Notes: a model not told the origin generated them from the sequence alone. A DNA stretch of 62,305 nt from Synechococcus sp. CS-1332 (GCF_025127995.1 NZ_JAHLYP010000004.1:1-62305); one strand, 5' to 3'; positions 39,100 to 48,727 are shown, counted from the stretch's first letter. Made by a program: numbers and translations.

Positions 39100-39834
39100 T
39101 CAAGGAGGCAGGGGACTGCCGTCGTGGCTGTGCATCACCCGCCCTGCGCCCCGCAGCTCGGCGCGGTAGTGGCAGGCCACCGGATCCCGGTTGCGGGGAT
39201 GGAGGTCGTCGATGCCGATGCCATCGCGGCCATGCTGGCGGCCGGAGCTGTGCAGGTAGCGGCCCCCGCCGAGGTGCAGGGCCACGTGGGTGCAGCGCTG
39301 CGGGGTGCCGAAGAAGAGCAGATCCCCCGGCAGCAGCAGGCTGGTGACGCCGCTGGCCACCGCCACCGGGCGGCAGAAGCGCTCCTGCAGGTAGGCATCC
39401 CGGGGCAGCCAGATGCCGGCCTGGGCGAAGGCGGTCTGCACCAGCCCCGAACAGTCGAAATCCGGGCCCAGGGTGCCCCCCCAGAGGTAGTGGTTGGGCT
39501 GGTGACGGGCGGCCTCGGCGAAGGCGAGCACCGCCCCCAGCCGGGCGGCGATCCTGTCGCGATCGAGGCGCGGCAGCGGCGGCGGCGGGGCGGGGTGCCC
39601 GTGGCTCTCGAGGGCGAGCGCCTCCACCCAGCAGGGGTAGCCGTCCCCGTGCAGCCGCACCCGCAGGCGGATCTCGGCGCCGGAGGCGGCGGGGGGCGCG
39701 GCCAGCACCCTCAGGTGCCGGCCCGCCCGGATCTCAGTGGCCAGGCCCGGGCCCTGCGGCCGGCTGTAGGCCGGCAGCGGCCGGGTCAGGGTCCAGATAC
39801 GTCCGGGCGCCGGCAGGGTGCCTAAGGTCGCCAT
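39100..39834 (-). CDS. NlpC/P60 family cell-wall peptidase
   Basis: A 244-residue protein with an N-terminal SH3-like region (about 20-75) and a C-terminal NlpC/P60 Cys peptidase domain (about 100-240). The catalytic Cys is C128 in DFDCSGLVQTAFAQAG and the His is H183 in CTHVALHLGGGRYLHSSG. Family members cleave gamma-D-Glu-diaminopimelate bonds in peptidoglycan stems. No signal peptide is obvious. The ATG at 39834 overlaps the earliest possible start of the divergent serine hydrolase gene. Confidence 0.88.
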   Translation of the reverse strand: MATLGTLPAPGRIWTLTRPLPAYSRPQGPGLATEIRAGRHLRVLAAPPAASGAEIRLRVRLHGDGYPCWVEALALESHGHPAPPPPLPRLDRDRIAARLGAVLAFAEAARHQPNHYLWGGTLGPDFDCSGLVQTAFAQAGIWLPRDAYLQERFCRPVAVASGVTSLLLPGDLLFFGTPQRCTHVALHLGGGRYLHSSGRQHGRDGIGIDDLHPRNRDPVACHYRAELRGAGRVMHSHDGSPLPP

Positions 39835-39853
39835 CGCAAAGGTGCCGCCGCTG

Positions 39854-40774
39854 ATGGCGTTCTACAGCCCGGATCCGGCCATGGGCCAGACCCTGCGCCA
39901 GCTCATCGGCCAACTGGAACAGGAGGGGCGCCCGGGACTGGGGGAGCAGCTCTCGATCACCTGGCTCCGCTACGGGGCTTCGCTGGTGGGCGGGGCTGAA
40001 GGGCTGGGCCAGGAGGCCTTCTGGGGCCAGACCGTGACCGGCGCCGGCTGGGAGGGGGAGAGGCCGCGCTACCCCGCCAGCGTGGTGAAGCTGGTGTATC
40101 TGGTGGCCGCCGAAGCCTGGCTGCAACGCCAGCTGATCGAGGAGGGGCCGGAGCTGCGCCGAGCCCTGGCCGACATGGTGCGTGACTCCGGCAACGACGC
40201 CACCAGCCTGGTGGTGGATCTGCTCACCGGCACCACCAGTGGCCCGGTCCTGCCCCCCGGGCGGTCGGCCGCCTGGTGCCGCCAGCGCCAGGTGGTCAAC
40301 GACTGGCTGGCGCGCCTCGGCTGGCACGAGGTGGCGGGGGTGAACGCCTGCCAGAAGACCTGGGCGGAGGGGCCCTATGGCCGCGAGCGGGAGTTTTATG
40401 GGCCCCAGCTGGAAAACCGCAACCGCCTCAGCACGGATTTCACGGCCCGCCTGTTGCACGCGGTGATGGCCGGAGCCGCGGTGTCCCCGCCGGCCTGCCG
40501 CCGCATGATGGCCCTGCTGGGACGCTCACTGGATCCCCAGGCGCGGGCCGCCGATCCCGAGAATCAGGTGGATGGCTTCCTCGGGGCCGGACTGCCGGAT
40601 GGGGCCCGGCTATGGAGCAAGGCCGGCTGGATGAGCCAGGCCCGCCACGACGCCGCTTATGTGGAGGTGGACGGCAAGGCCCCGATGCTGCTGGTTGTCT
40701 TCAGCGAGGGACGGGCCCGGGCCGCCGATGCCACCGTGCTGCCGGCGATTGCCTCCGCCCTGCTGGACGCCTGA
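39854..40774 (+). CDS. Class A beta-lactamase-like serine hydrolase
   Basis: A 306-residue protein with the serine penicilloyl-hydrolase triad: SxxK as S76-K79 in YPASVVKLVYL, SGN at 113-115 in MVRDSGNDATS, and K257-A-G in SKAGW. These match class A beta-lactamase/transpeptidase folds, with KAG instead of KTG. There is no signal peptide, which is unusual because the expected substrate lies in the periplasm. The start chosen is ATG 39854, with AAAGGTG upstream; GTG at 39842 or 39818 is possible, the latter overlapping the NlpC/P60 gene. True beta-lactam hydrolysis cannot be inferred. Confidence 0.82.
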   Translation: MAFYSPDPAMGQTLRQLIGQLEQEGRPGLGEQLSITWLRYGASLVGGAEGLGQEAFWGQTVTGAGWEGERPRYPASVVKLVYLVAAEAWLQRQLIEEGPELRRALADMVRDSGNDATSLVVDLLTGTTSGPVLPPGRSAAWCRQRQVVNDWLARLGWHEVAGVNACQKTWAEGPYGREREFYGPQLENRNRLSTDFTARLLHAVMAGAAVSPPACRRMMALLGRSLDPQARAADPENQVDGFLGAGLPDGARLWSKAGWMSQARHDAAYVEVDGKAPMLLVVFSEGRARAADATVLPAIASALLDA

Positions 40775-40854
40775 GCCTGCCGTTAGATGGGGCCGGAGCG
40801 GCCTCGCCAGGCTCTGAGTGCACCTGGCGGGTTGGCCCCTGGAAGGGCCGGAAA

Positions 40855-40943
40855 CGGAGAGGGAGGGATTCGAACCCTCGACAGAAGTTGCCCTCTGTAA
40901 CTCCTTAGCAGGGAGCCGCTTTCAACCACTCAGCCACCTCTCC
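40855..40943 (-). tRNA. tRNA-Ser (anticodon GCT)
   Basis: An 89-base class II tRNA on the minus strand. Acceptor GGAGAGG pairs with CCTCTCC, with G as the discriminator (40855). The anticodon stem CTCC/GGAG encloses CTGCTAA, giving anticodon GCT for AGC/AGT. A long variable arm (TTACAGAGGGCAACTTCTGT) and T-arm GAGGG TTCGAAT CCCTC follow. CCA is not encoded. Lies between the serine hydrolase gene and alr. Confidence 0.95.
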
Positions 40944-40961
40944 AGTGGCCCAGAGAGCTTA

Positions 40962-42161
40962 TCAGGGCTCGGACGCTGTCTCCGGGGGCACGGCCAGGCG
41001 CGGTAGGCGGTGCTTGAAGCCGCAGAGGATCTCCCAGGGGATCGTGCCGCAGCGCTCACTCCAGTCGAGGGGGCTGATGATCTCCCCTTCCTGCTCGCCC
41101 AGCAGGGTGACCATGCTGCCCACCTCAATCCGGGGGGCCTCGGTGGCGTCGATCACCAGCTGGTCCATGGTGATGGCGCCCACCTGGGGCAGGCGTCGGC
41201 CGTCGAAGAGCACCTCCATCCGGTTGGAGAGCTGGCGGGGCACCCCGTCGGCGTAGCCGATCGACACCACCGCCAGGCGGCTGGGCCGGCTGGTGCGGAA
41301 GCGGTGGCCGTAGCTGACCCCGACCCCCGCCCCCACCTGGCGCAGCAGGGTGACGCGGGCGTGGATCTGGAGGGCTGGCCGCAGGGGCACCACGCCAGCC
41401 AGGTGGGCCGCCGGCGGCTGGCCGTAGAGGGCCAGGCCCACCCGGACCAGGTCGTAGTGCTGCTGGTGCCCCCGCAAGGTGCCGGCCGAATTGGCGAGGT
41501 GGCGGCAGCCGGCCGGGAGCCCCTGCTCGGCCAGGCTGGCGAGGACGCTCTCGAAGCGCCGCTGCTGAAGGTCGTTGAGGCCGTCGTCTTCGTCCGGAGC
41601 GGCATCGGCGCAGGCCAGGTGCGAATAGATCCCGGCCAGGTCGATCGCTTCCATCCCCCGCAGGGCCGCCACCAGCCTCGGGCCCTCCTGCCAGTCGGCG
41701 CCGAGCCGGGCCATGCCGGTGTCCAGCTTGAGCTGGACGGCCATGGTGCGGCCGCTGCCGCTGGCCAGGTTCTGGCAGAGCAGGGCTTCCCGCATGCTGC
41801 TCAGCGTCGGCATCAGCTGCCAGCGCTGACAGCTGCGCAGTTCCTCGGGCTGGGTGAGGTTGCCCAGCACCAGCACCGGAGCGGAGATGCCGGCGCGGCG
41901 CAACTGCACCCCTTCGGCCAGGGTGGCGACTCCGAAACAGGTCGCCCCCGCCTCCAGGGTGGCGCGGGCCACTGCCAGGGCGCCATGGCCGTAGGCATCG
42001 GCCTTGACCACGGCCATCACCTGGGTGGCCGGGCCGATGTGGCGCTGCAGCGCGCGCACGTTGGCCTGGATGGCCGCGGTGTTCACCTCCACCCAGGCCC
42101 GCTGCCGCGACGGCTGGGTCTCCTCCGTCGCGCTGGTGGGGGCGAGTGAGGAGCTGGTCAT
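40962..42161 (-). CDS. alr: Alanine racemase
   Basis: PLP enzyme converting L- to D-alanine for peptidoglycan. 399 residues: the PLP-lysine is K53 in AVVKADAYGHGA and the second catalytic base is Y284 in GVSYGHRFRT. YSHLACAD and VSIGYADGVPRQLSNR are further landmarks. ATG at 42161, with a Ser/Thr-rich N-terminal stretch of about 20 residues before the barrel. Divergent from the HNH gene. Confidence 0.96.
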   Translation of the reverse strand: MTSSSLAPTSATEETQPSRQRAWVEVNTAAIQANVRALQRHIGPATQVMAVVKADAYGHGALAVARATLEAGATCFGVATLAEGVQLRRAGISAPVLVLGNLTQPEELRSCQRWQLMPTLSSMREALLCQNLASGSGRTMAVQLKLDTGMARLGADWQEGPRLVAALRGMEAIDLAGIYSHLACADAAPDEDDGLNDLQQRRFESVLASLAEQGLPAGCRHLANSAGTLRGHQQHYDLVRVGLALYGQPPAAHLAGVVPLRPALQIHARVTLLRQVGAGVGVSYGHRFRTSRPSRLAVVSIGYADGVPRQLSNRMEVLFDGRRLPQVGAITMDQLVIDATEAPRIEVGSMVTLLGEQEGEIISPLDWSERCGTIPWEILCGFKHRLPRLAVPPETASEP

Positions 42162-42235
42162 GGACGCCGGTGCAGGGGGTGGACCATGGAATTCATGGGA
42201 ATCCCGTTAGCATGCCGCGTATCCAGCGGACTGGA

Positions 42236-42736
42236 ATGGGCCACGTACTCGTTCTGAATGCGTCCTACGAACCGCTGAACATCACCACCTGGCGCCGGGC
42301 CATGGTGATGCTGCTCAAGGGGAAGGCCGAGGGTCTCGAGCACGACCCTGAAAAGGTGATTCGTCCCGACCATTTCCTGCCCACGGTGATCCGGTTGCGC
42401 CAGTTCGTGCGGGTGCCCTACAAGCCCCTCCCTCTCACGCGCCGCAACGTCTTCCACCGCGACGGCCACGCCTGCCAGTACTGCGGCTTCAGTGGCGAGC
42501 AGCTCTCCATCGACCATGTGGTGCCCCGCAGCCGGGGCGGCACCGACGTCTGGGAGAACGTCACCACCGCCTGTCTGCCCTGCAACGTGCGCAAGGGCAA
42601 CCGCACCCCGCGGGAGGCGGGCATGCCCCTGACTCGGGAGCCCCGCCGCCCCCTGGGCAGCCTCAGCTTCGAGGCCAACCGGCGCATTCGCTCCGGCCAG
42701 CATCAGGAGTGGGCCAAGTACGTCATCGGCGCCTGA
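42236..42736 (+). CDS. HNH endonuclease family protein
   Basis: A 166-residue protein with the conserved N-terminus VLVLNASYEPLNITTWRRA and an HNH fold with structural zinc cysteines: C80 and C83 (CQYCGF), D93-H94 (IDHVVPRSRGG), N108 and C113-C116-N117 (CLPCN). It is the small cyanobacterial and bacterial HNH family whose cellular role is unclear; nuclease activity is inferred from the motif. The start chosen is ATG 42236 by family N-terminus; ATG 42212 would add eight residues. Convergent with prfA. Confidence 0.88.
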   Translation: MGHVLVLNASYEPLNITTWRRAMVMLLKGKAEGLEHDPEKVIRPDHFLPTVIRLRQFVRVPYKPLPLTRRNVFHRDGHACQYCGFSGEQLSIDHVVPRSRGGTDVWENVTTACLPCNVRKGNRTPREAGMPLTREPRRPLGSLSFEANRRIRSGQHQEWAKYVIGA

Positions 42737-42763
42737 ACCGCCGCCGCCCCTCATCCACCGTGC

Positions 42764-43879
42764 TCAACCACCGGTGCCGGTGGCCTCGAGGGCAAGCGCC
42801 TCAAGACCCTGGCGCTGCTCCTCCGCGATGCAGGCGCCAATCAGGTCCTCGATCTGGCCGGCCAGCACGGGCTCGAGGGAGAAGTTGCGTCCCAGGCGAT
42901 GGTCGGTCACCCGGTTGTCCTTGGCGTTGTAGGTGCGGATCTTCTCGCTGCGGTCGCCGCTCCCCACCTGGGCGCGGCGCACGGAGCGCTCTTCCGCATT
43001 CGCTTCCGCCAGCTGGCGCTCATAGAGCTTGGCCCGCAGGATCTCCATCGCCCGTTCGCGGTTCTGCATCTGGGAGCGTTCCTGGGTGCAGAACACCCGG
43101 ATGCCGGTGGGTTTGTGCAGGAGGTCGACGGCCGTCTCCACCTTGTTGACGTTCTGGCCACCGGCGCCACCCGAGCGGGCCGTGCTGATGTCGAGATCCC
43201 CCGGATCGATCTGCACCTCCACAGGATCGGCCTCAGGCATCACCGCCACGGTGGCGGTGGAGGTGTGAACCCGCCCCTGGGATTCGGTGGCCGGCACCCG
43301 CTGCACCCGATGCACGCCCGCCTCGAACTTCAGCTGGCTGTAGACCCCATCGCCGCGAATGGCAAGGATCAGTTCCTTGTATCCGCCGAGGTCGGCCTCC
43401 GAGGCACTGACGGGTTGCACCTGCCAGCCCTGGCTCTGGGCGTAGCGCTCGTACATGCGGGCCAGATCGCCTGCCCAGAGGCCGGCCTCGTCGCCGCCGG
43501 CCCCGGCGCGGATCTCCAGCATGACGCTGCGCTCGTCGCGGGGATCCGAGGGCAACAGGCTCAGGGTGAGCCGGCTGTTCAGGGTGCTGATCAGGCCCTC
43601 GAGGCTGACCAGCTCCTCACTGGCCAGGGCCACCAGTTCCTCGGCAGCGGGGTCGTCGCGGTGGGCCTTCAGCAGGGAGCGGGCCTCGTCCCGTTCCTGC
43701 TCCAATTTGCGCAGCCGCTGGTAATCATTGACCAGGGGCTCCAGCCGCGCCCGCTCCCGGGCGATCGACTGGAGGCGATCCGGATCGGAGGCCACCGCCG
43801 GGTCCGCCAGCTGGCGCTCCAGGGTCTGGAAGGTGCGGCAGGCGGTGTCCAGCCGGGATCGCAGCAGCTCGGAATCCAT
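42764..43879 (-). CDS. prfA: Peptide chain release factor RF1
   Basis: Reads UAA and UAG and triggers peptide release. The 371-residue protein has the anticodon-like tripeptide PAT (196-198 in [19 protein letters not shown]) that marks RF1 rather than RF2, and the catalytic GGQ at 240-242 ([11 protein letters not shown]). The start chosen is ATG 43879; an in-frame GTG at 43888 would add three residues. Last gene of the ribosomal block, separated from rpmE by a terminator-like hairpin. Confidence 0.96.
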   Translation of the reverse strand: MDSELLRSRLDTACRTFQTLERQLADPAVASDPDRLQSIARERARLEPLVNDYQRLRKLEQERDEARSLLKAHRDDPAAEELVALASEELVSLEGLISTLNSRLTLSLLPSDPRDERSVMLEIRAGAGGDEAGLWAGDLARMYERYAQSQGWQVQPVSASEADLGGYKELILAIRGDGVYSQLKFEAGVHRVQRVPATESQGRVHTSTATVAVMPEADPVEVQIDPGDLDISTARSGGAGGQNVNKVETAVDLLHKPTGIRVFCTQERSQMQNRERAMEILRAKLYERQLAEANAEERSVRRAQVGSGDRSEKIRTYNAKDNRVTDHRLGRNFSLEPVLAGQIEDLIGACIAEEQRQGLEALALEATGTGG

Positions 43880-43897
43880 GGGCGGCACCCGAAACGG

Positions 43898-43925
43898 AAA
43901 AAGCCGGGTGCTGGAGGCACCCGGC
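43898..43925 (-). terminator. Intrinsic terminator between rpmE and prfA
   Basis: On the minus strand a perfect 8-base-pair stem GCCGGGTG/CACCCGGC (43903-43910 with 43918-43925), seven-base loop, is followed by five T (43902-43898). It lies about 75 bases past rpmE and 19 bases before the prfA start. It likely ends most transcripts of the ribosomal superoperon, leaving prfA dependent on read-through or its own promoter. Confidence 0.85.
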
Positions 43926-44000
43926 GAGAGAAAGACCGGGCCGAATCATCTGTCCGATTCGGGCGACCGGCTCCAGGCTGAGCGGTTCAGGCTGAGGGGT

Positions 44001-44300
44001 TCAGGCTTCGGTGGCAACTGGCGCTTCAGGCTCGACGGCGGCAGGGGCCTCGGCAGGCTTGGCGGCCTTCTTGGCTCCGGAGGCGGAATCGGTGCTGCCC
44101 ATGCCGTACTTGCGCATGAAGCGATCCACCCGGCCTTCGGTGTCGAGGATCTTCTGGGTCCCGGTGTAGAAGGGGTGGTTGCCGCTCCACACGTCGACCG
44201 TGAGCTCGGGGTGGGTGGAGCCGGTGGTCATCACCACCTCCCCGTTGCAGATCACCTTGGCGTCCGGATACCAGGTGGGATGGATGTCGGCTTTCGGCAT
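44001..44300 (-). CDS. rpmE: 50S ribosomal protein L31
   Basis: Large-subunit protein bridging the central protuberance and the 30S head. The 99-residue product starts MPKADIHPTWYPDAKVICNG and contains ELTVDVWSGNHPFYTGTQK, the L31 signature. It has one cysteine, so it is the zinc-free form. The C-terminal about 30 residues are an Ala/Pro/Glu/Lys-rich extension beyond the core. ATG start, eight bases after rpsI. Confidence 0.95.
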   Translation of the reverse strand: MPKADIHPTWYPDAKVICNGEVVMTTGSTHPELTVDVWSGNHPFYTGTQKILDTEGRVDRFMRKYGMGSTDSASGAKKAAKPAEAPAAVEPEAPVATEA

Positions 44301-44308
44301 GACGGAAA

Positions 44309-44716
44309 TCAGCGCTTGGAGAACTGGGGAGCCTTGCGGGCTTTCTTGAGGCCGTACTTGCGACGCTCCTTGGCCCGGGGATCGCGGCTCAGGTGGCCTT
44401 CGATCTTGAGCGGCTTGCGGTTGTCAGGGGACAGATCGCAGAGGGCGCGGGCGGCGCCCTGCTTGATGGCATCGGCCTGGCCTGTGAGGCCACCGCCGCG
44501 CACGTTCACCAGCAGGTCGTACTGGGCTTCGAGGCCCAGGGTCTGCAGGGGGGCTTTCACCGCCGCCAGATAGACGGGGTTGTAGTTGAGATAGTTGTCA
44601 CCGGGGCGGCCGTTGATGGTGACGCTGCCGCTGCCGGGAACGACCCGCACACGGGCCACGGCGGTCTTGCGACGGCCGGTGCCCCAATAGACGACGCGGT
44701 TGGAGGTGCTGGTCAT
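44309..44716 (-). CDS. rpsI: 30S ribosomal protein S9
   Basis: Its C-terminal tail reaches the P-site tRNA. 135 residues: [20 protein letters not shown] near the start, [23 protein letters not shown] in the middle, and the basic end [19 protein letters not shown], whose final Ser-Lys-Arg is conserved. The ATG overlaps the rplM stop as ATGA (44713-44716), so translation is coupled. Confidence 0.97.
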   Translation of the reverse strand: MTSTSNRVVYWGTGRRKTAVARVRVVPGSGSVTINGRPGDNYLNYNPVYLAAVKAPLQTLGLEAQYDLLVNVRGGGLTGQADAIKQGAARALCDLSPDNRKPLKIEGHLSRDPRAKERRKYGLKKARKAPQFSKR

Positions 44717-45165
44717 TGGGCGGCGGCGGCGGGATCGAGGGCGAGGGGCTGGGGCTGCTGGGCGGCGTGGGGATGCTCGGCGCCCTTGTAGACCTTGAGC
44801 TTGCGGAACAGCTGGCGACCCAGGGCGTTGTGGGGAAGCATGCCCTTGATCGCCTTCTCGATGATGCGCTCCGGCAGGCGGGCCTGGAGGTGCTCAAAGG
44901 TTTCGGTCTTCATGCCGCCAGGACGACCGGAATGGCGCCGGTAGATCTTCTGGGTGGCCTTGTTGCCGCTCACACGCACCTTGTCGGCGTTGATGATCAC
45001 CACGAAATCACCGGTGTCGAGGTGAGGCGTGAAGGTGGGCTTGTTCTTGCCGCGCAGCACCTGGGCCACTTCGCTGGCGAGACGGCCGAGGGTCTGATCC
45101 GCGGCGTCGACCAGATACCACTGGCGCTCAAGCGAATCGATGGAGGGTGAGGTTGTCTTGTTCAT
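44713..45165 (-). CDS. rplM: 50S ribosomal protein L13
   Basis: Early-assembly large-subunit protein. The 150-residue product starts at ATG 45165 ([20 protein letters not shown]) and includes [20 protein letters not shown] and [21 protein letters not shown]. The C-terminus adds an Ala/Pro/Gln tail after HPHAAQQ. The open frame extends upstream without L13 similarity. Followed by rpsI with a four-base overlap; truA lies upstream across a 150-base gap. Confidence 0.97.
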   Translation of the reverse strand: MNKTTSPSIDSLERQWYLVDAADQTLGRLASEVAQVLRGKNKPTFTPHLDTGDFVVIINADKVRVSGNKATQKIYRRHSGRPGGMKTETFEHLQARLPERIIEKAIKGMLPHNALGRQLFRKLKVYKGAEHPHAAQQPQPLALDPAAAAQ

Positions 45166-45315
45166 CGCGCCGGCGGGCCGGTTTGGGGTGAGCCCATCGC
45201 AGCCGGATGGGTCGGGACAGGGAGATTCGACCCTACCGTGTCGCCGGATCCGGCGAGTTCGGAGAGACACGCTCTGCGTGGGTGGGGCCACCGAACGGGG
45301 CTCCCTGCAGGCCGC

Positions 45316-46161
45316 TCAACCGATCGGATCGCCGACGAACGGATCGGCGGGAGGATCGCGCGATTCCAACAGAAATCGCGGTTGACAATCATACCAGGCG
45401 GCCTCAGGGAAGATGGCCTGTGGATAGCCCACCCGCAGCAGGCAGAGGCCCTGGGGCGGGGCGGCCTCCTTCACAGCGTGGCGGGCGCCGCTGCGCCAGC
45501 GGTGCAGAAACTCCTCAGCCTCGAGGCGGCCCTCCCCGACGGCCACCAGCTGGCCCATCAGCAGGCGCACCATGCCGTAAAGAAAGCCGCTGGCCTGGAC
45601 TTCGGTGACCAGCAGATCCCCCTGGCGATCGATCCGTACCTCCTGGAGGGTGGTGCGGGCATGGGCGCGACGGCTGCCGGCCCGTTGGAAGGCGGAGAAA
45701 TCGTGTTCCCCGAGCAGGGCCTCCAGGCAGCGGGCCATGCGGCCTTCGTCGAGGCGCCGCTGGTAGCGATGCCAGCTCCAGGGGGCCAGGAACAGGTTGG
45801 GGGTGCGGCCGTTGAAGATCGTGTAGCGGTAGCGCCGGTAGGTGGCGCCGTAGCAGGCGTGCCAGTCGGCTGAGACCTCGGCGGCGGCCCTCACCCGGAT
45901 CGTGGGCGGCAGACGGCCGTTGAGGGCCTTGGCCCAGCGCGAGACAGGGATAGGTCCACTGGCATCGAAGTGGACCACCTGGGCGGCAGCATGGACGCCA
46001 GTGTCAGTGCGGCCCGCGGCCACCGCCTGGGCGGGCCGGTGCGGGTCGAGCGCAGCAATGGCCCCTTCCAGGGTTTCCTGAACGCTGCTGTGGTGGGCCT
46101 GACGCTGCCAGCCGTGGAACGAGGAGCCCTCGTACTGCAGCGAAAGGGCGATGCGTTTCAG
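45316..46161 (-). CDS. truA: tRNA pseudouridine synthase A, apparent CTG start
   Basis: Makes pseudouridine at tRNA positions 38-40. With a CTG start at 46161 the 281-residue protein opens (M)[20 protein letters not shown], the normal TruA N-terminus; the catalytic Asp lies in [22 protein letters not shown] and [16 protein letters not shown] complete the fold. The CTG overlaps the rplQ stop as CTGA. No ATG, GTG or TTG in frame allows a full-length protein: the first conventional start, GTG 46023, would delete about 46 N-terminal residues. The identity is secure; the start codon is the anomaly. Confidence 0.9.
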   Translation of the reverse strand: MKRIALSLQYEGSSFHGWQRQAHHSSVQETLEGAIAALDPHRPAQAVAAGRTDTGVHAAAQVVHFDASGPIPVSRWAKALNGRLPPTIRVRAAAEVSADWHACYGATYRRYRYTIFNGRTPNLFLAPWSWHRYQRRLDEGRMARCLEALLGEHDFSAFQRAGSRRAHARTTLQEVRIDRQGDLLVTEVQASGFLYGMVRLLMGQLVAVGEGRLEAEEFLHRWRSGARHAVKEAAPPQGLCLLRVGYPQAIFPEAAWYDCQPRFLLESRDPPADPFVGDPIG

Positions 46162-46508
46162 ACCAGCTCGATGATCGCCATCTCGGCATTGTCGCCGCGG
46201 CGGCGCACCGTGCGGATGATTCGGGTGTAACCACCCTGGCGATCGCCGTAGCGGTCCTGGGCCTTGTCGAACAGGGCGTGGACCAGCTGCTTGTCGTAGA
46301 TGTAGCCCATGGCGCGGCGACGGGCGGCGAGGGTGCCGTCCTTGGCCAGGGTGATCATGCGCTCCGTTTCATCACGGAGGGCCTTGGCCCTGGCCTTGGT
46401 GGTGGTGACGCGGCCTTCACGGATGAGCTGGGTGGTCAGACCACGCAGCAAGGCTTTTCGTTGGTCGGCGGGGAGTCCCAACAGGGGGACTCGGCACTGG
46501 TGTCGCAT
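46158..46508 (-). CDS. rplQ: 50S ribosomal protein L17
   Basis: Large-subunit protein near the exit tunnel. 116 residues: [29 protein letters not shown] at the start, [26 protein letters not shown] in the middle, and the C-terminus [18 protein letters not shown] start. Downstream of rpoA by 46 bases; its stop codon overlaps the apparent CTG start of truA. Confidence 0.97.
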   Translation of the reverse strand: MRHQCRVPLLGLPADQRKALLRGLTTQLIREGRVTTTKARAKALRDETERMITLAKDGTLAARRRAMGYIYDKQLVHALFDKAQDRYGDRQGGYTRIIRTVRRRGDNAEMAIIELV

Positions 46509-46554
46509 GGTGGGGACGGGGCGGGTGGCGTAACGGGGAAGGGGAAACCGCCTT

Positions 46555-47493
46555 TCAGCCGCTGGTGCGGCTCTGGGGCAGGGAGATGCCGATCCTCTCG
46601 AGAGCCTCGATCACCTCGTCGGCGGACTTGGATCCGAAGTTCTTGATCTCCAGGAGGTCTTCGTAGCTGAAGCCCATGAGGTCGGAGACGGAGTTGACCT
46701 GGGCCCGCTTCAGACAGTTGTAGGCGCGGACGGAGAGGTTCAGTTCCTCCAGGGGGATCTGGGCCTCGGCCGAAGGCTCGGGTTCCAGGCCAGGCTCCTC
46801 GGTCATGGTGAGGGTGGCCAGGGGCTGGAACAGCTCCATCAGCTGGTTGGCAGCCTGGGCCATGGCGTCGTCGGGGGTGACACTGCCAGTGGTCTCGATC
46901 TCGATGCGCAGGCGTTCGTGGGCCGAACCGCCTTCCCCGACCGCCGTTTCATCGACGGTGTAGTTGACCCGACGCACCGGCATGAAGACCGCGTCGATCT
47001 GGAGCAGGTCGATGGCGGCGGTGTCCTCGTTGTGGCGGTCCACCGGTCGGTAACCGATGCCGCGCTCCACGTGGACTTCCATCTCGAGGCTGTGGCCTTC
47101 GGCCACGGTGGCGATCTCCCGATCGCCGTCGATGACCTGAACCTGGGGGGAGAACTGCAGATCCGAGGCGGTGACCCTGGCCGGACCGTTGACCATCAGG
47201 CGACCGATCTCCAGATCACGGCTGCGGCTGTTGACGGGAACCGACTTGCAGTTGAGCAGGATGTCGAGCACGTCCTCGCGCACCCCGGGCACCGTGGCGT
47301 ACTCGTGGTTGACCCCGGAGAGACGCACCGCCGTGATGGCGCTTCCTTCGAGACCACCGATCAGCACGCGCCGGAGGGCGTTGCCGAGGGTGGTCGCCTG
47401 GCCCCGATCCAGGGGGCCGATCAGGAAGACGCCCGTCTGGGAACGGTCGTCGGCAACCTGGTGCTCGACCCGATCGATCTGGTAGTGCAACAC
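46555..47493 (-). CDS. rpoA: RNA polymerase alpha subunit
   Basis: Scaffold of RNA polymerase assembly. 312 residues: N-terminal domain with [31 protein letters not shown] and [19 protein letters not shown]-terminal helix-hairpin-helix domain ([42 protein letters not shown]) that binds UP elements and activators. The start is GTG 47493, reading [12 protein letters not shown]. Between rpsK and rplQ as usual. Confidence 0.98.
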   Translation of the reverse strand: MLHYQIDRVEHQVADDRSQTGVFLIGPLDRGQATTLGNALRRVLIGGLEGSAITAVRLSGVNHEYATVPGVREDVLDILLNCKSVPVNSRSRDLEIGRLMVNGPARVTASDLQFSPQVQVIDGDREIATVAEGHSLEMEVHVERGIGYRPVDRHNEDTAAIDLLQIDAVFMPVRRVNYTVDETAVGEGGSAHERLRIEIETTGSVTPDDAMAQAANQLMELFQPLATLTMTEEPGLEPEPSAEAQIPLEELNLSVRAYNCLKRAQVNSVSDLMGFSYEDLLEIKNFGSKSADEVIEALERIGISLPQSRTSG

Positions 47494-47575
47494 GGTCTGA
47501 GGAGGTGGGAAAGGAACGGTGGCCGCGGCAGCGGCCCTGGGCAGTCGGACGGGAGTCCGGGGGAGTCAGGACGAC

Positions 47576-47968
47576 TCAGACCCGGCGGCGCTTGGCCCGA
47601 CGACAGCCGTTGTGGGGCAGGGGGGTGACGTCGCGGATCAGGGTGATCTCGAGACCGGCCACCTGCAGGGCCCGGATGGCGGTTTCGCGCCCGGAGCCTG
47701 GACCGCGCACCAGCACTTCGATCTGGCGCATGCCTTGCTCGAGGGCACGGCGGGCGGCCGCTTCGGCGGCGGTCTGGGCGGCGAAGGGCGTGCCCTTGCG
47801 GGCTCCCTTGAAGCCGCTGGCACCGGCCGACGACCAGCTCACCACTTCACCGGCGGTGTCGGTGATGGAGACGATCGTGTTGTTGAAGGTGCTCTGGATG
47901 TGCGCGACCCCGTTGGGGACATTGCGCTTGGCCTTTTTGGGGCCTGTCTTCTTGGCTGGCTTGGCCAT
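47576..47968 (-). CDS. rpsK: 30S ribosomal protein S11
   Basis: Platform protein of the 30S subunit lining the mRNA exit. 130 residues from ATG 47968 ([20 protein letters not shown]), with [34 protein letters not shown] and the C-terminal [20 protein letters not shown]. Downstream of rpsM by 170 bases, a longer gap than elsewhere in the cluster. Confidence 0.98.
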   Translation of the reverse strand: MAKPAKKTGPKKAKRNVPNGVAHIQSTFNNTIVSITDTAGEVVSWSSAGASGFKGARKGTPFAAQTAAEAAARRALEQGMRQIEVLVRGPGSGRETAIRALQVAGLEITLIRDVTPLPHNGCRRAKRRRV

Positions 47969-48138
47969 GGCGGTGACCCTGCGAAGGCAGGGAGGTGATC
48001 GAAGGACTGGGGGGAGTCCCGGTGACGACCTCCGGTGAGGGAAGGCGGCGGGACTGGGGCCCGGTGGCTGCCGCGAGGGGCCACGGGCCGGGGGATGGTG
48101 CAGGCAGGGAAAGGGGAGCGGGCCCGGAGGCCCGGGAC

Positions 48139-48504
48139 TCACTTCTTCTTGCCGGCCACGGTCTTGCGGGCGCCGCGGCGGGTGCGGGCGTTGGTGCGGG
48201 TGCGCTGACCGCGCACGGGCAGACCCATGCGATGGCGGCGTCCCCGCAGGCAGCCGATGTCCTGGAGGCGCTTGAGGGCCATGCCCTCTTCGCGGCGCAG
48301 GTCGCCTTCGAGAACGAAGGAGTCGGCGGCGCCGCGCAGCTTCTGCACGTCGCCATCGCTGAGGTCCTTCACCCGGATGTCGGGGCTGACCCCCGATTTG
48401 GCGAGAATCTTGCGGGCCCTGGTGAGCCCGATCCCGTACACGTAAGTGAGTGAGATCTCAACCCTCTTGTCACGAGGGATATCGACACCGGCGATCCGAG
48501 CCAC
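48139..48504 (-). CDS. rpsM: 30S ribosomal protein S13
   Basis: 30S head protein contacting the 50S and P-site tRNA. 121 residues, GTG start at 48504: [38 protein letters not shown], and the basic tail [19 protein letters not shown]. Preceded by rpmJ with a 66-base gap. Confidence 0.97.
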   Translation of the reverse strand: MARIAGVDIPRDKRVEISLTYVYGIGLTRARKILAKSGVSPDIRVKDLSDGDVQKLRGAADSFVLEGDLRREEGMALKRLQDIGCLRGRRHRMGLPVRGQRTRTNARTRRGARKTVAGKKK

Positions 48505-48570
48505 GTCAGGAAACGATCAGAGGGTAAGGGGGGTGGCGGCCGAAGGCGGCCGCCGTTGAAGCGTGGGGAG

Positions 48571-48684
48571 TCAACCCTGACGCTGCTTGTGCTTGGGGTT
48601 GGTGCAGATGACCATGACCCTGCCGTGGCGACGAATCACCCGGCATTTGTCGCACATCTTCTTGACTGAGGCACGCACCTTCAT
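48571..48684 (-). CDS. rpmJ: 50S ribosomal protein L36
   Basis: The smallest large-subunit protein, 37 residues from ATG 48684: [20 protein letters not shown] followed by [17 protein letters not shown]. The zinc ligands CxxC (C11, C14), C27 and H32 are all present, so this is the zinc-binding form. Lies between adk and rpsM; no infA is present between adk and rpmJ. Confidence 0.96.
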   Translation of the reverse strand: MKVRASVKKMCDKCRVIRRHGRVMVICTNPKHKQRQG

Positions 48685-48727
48685 GGGCGTTGTGCTCTCC
48701 GAATTTGCAAACAGCTACCGTACCACA

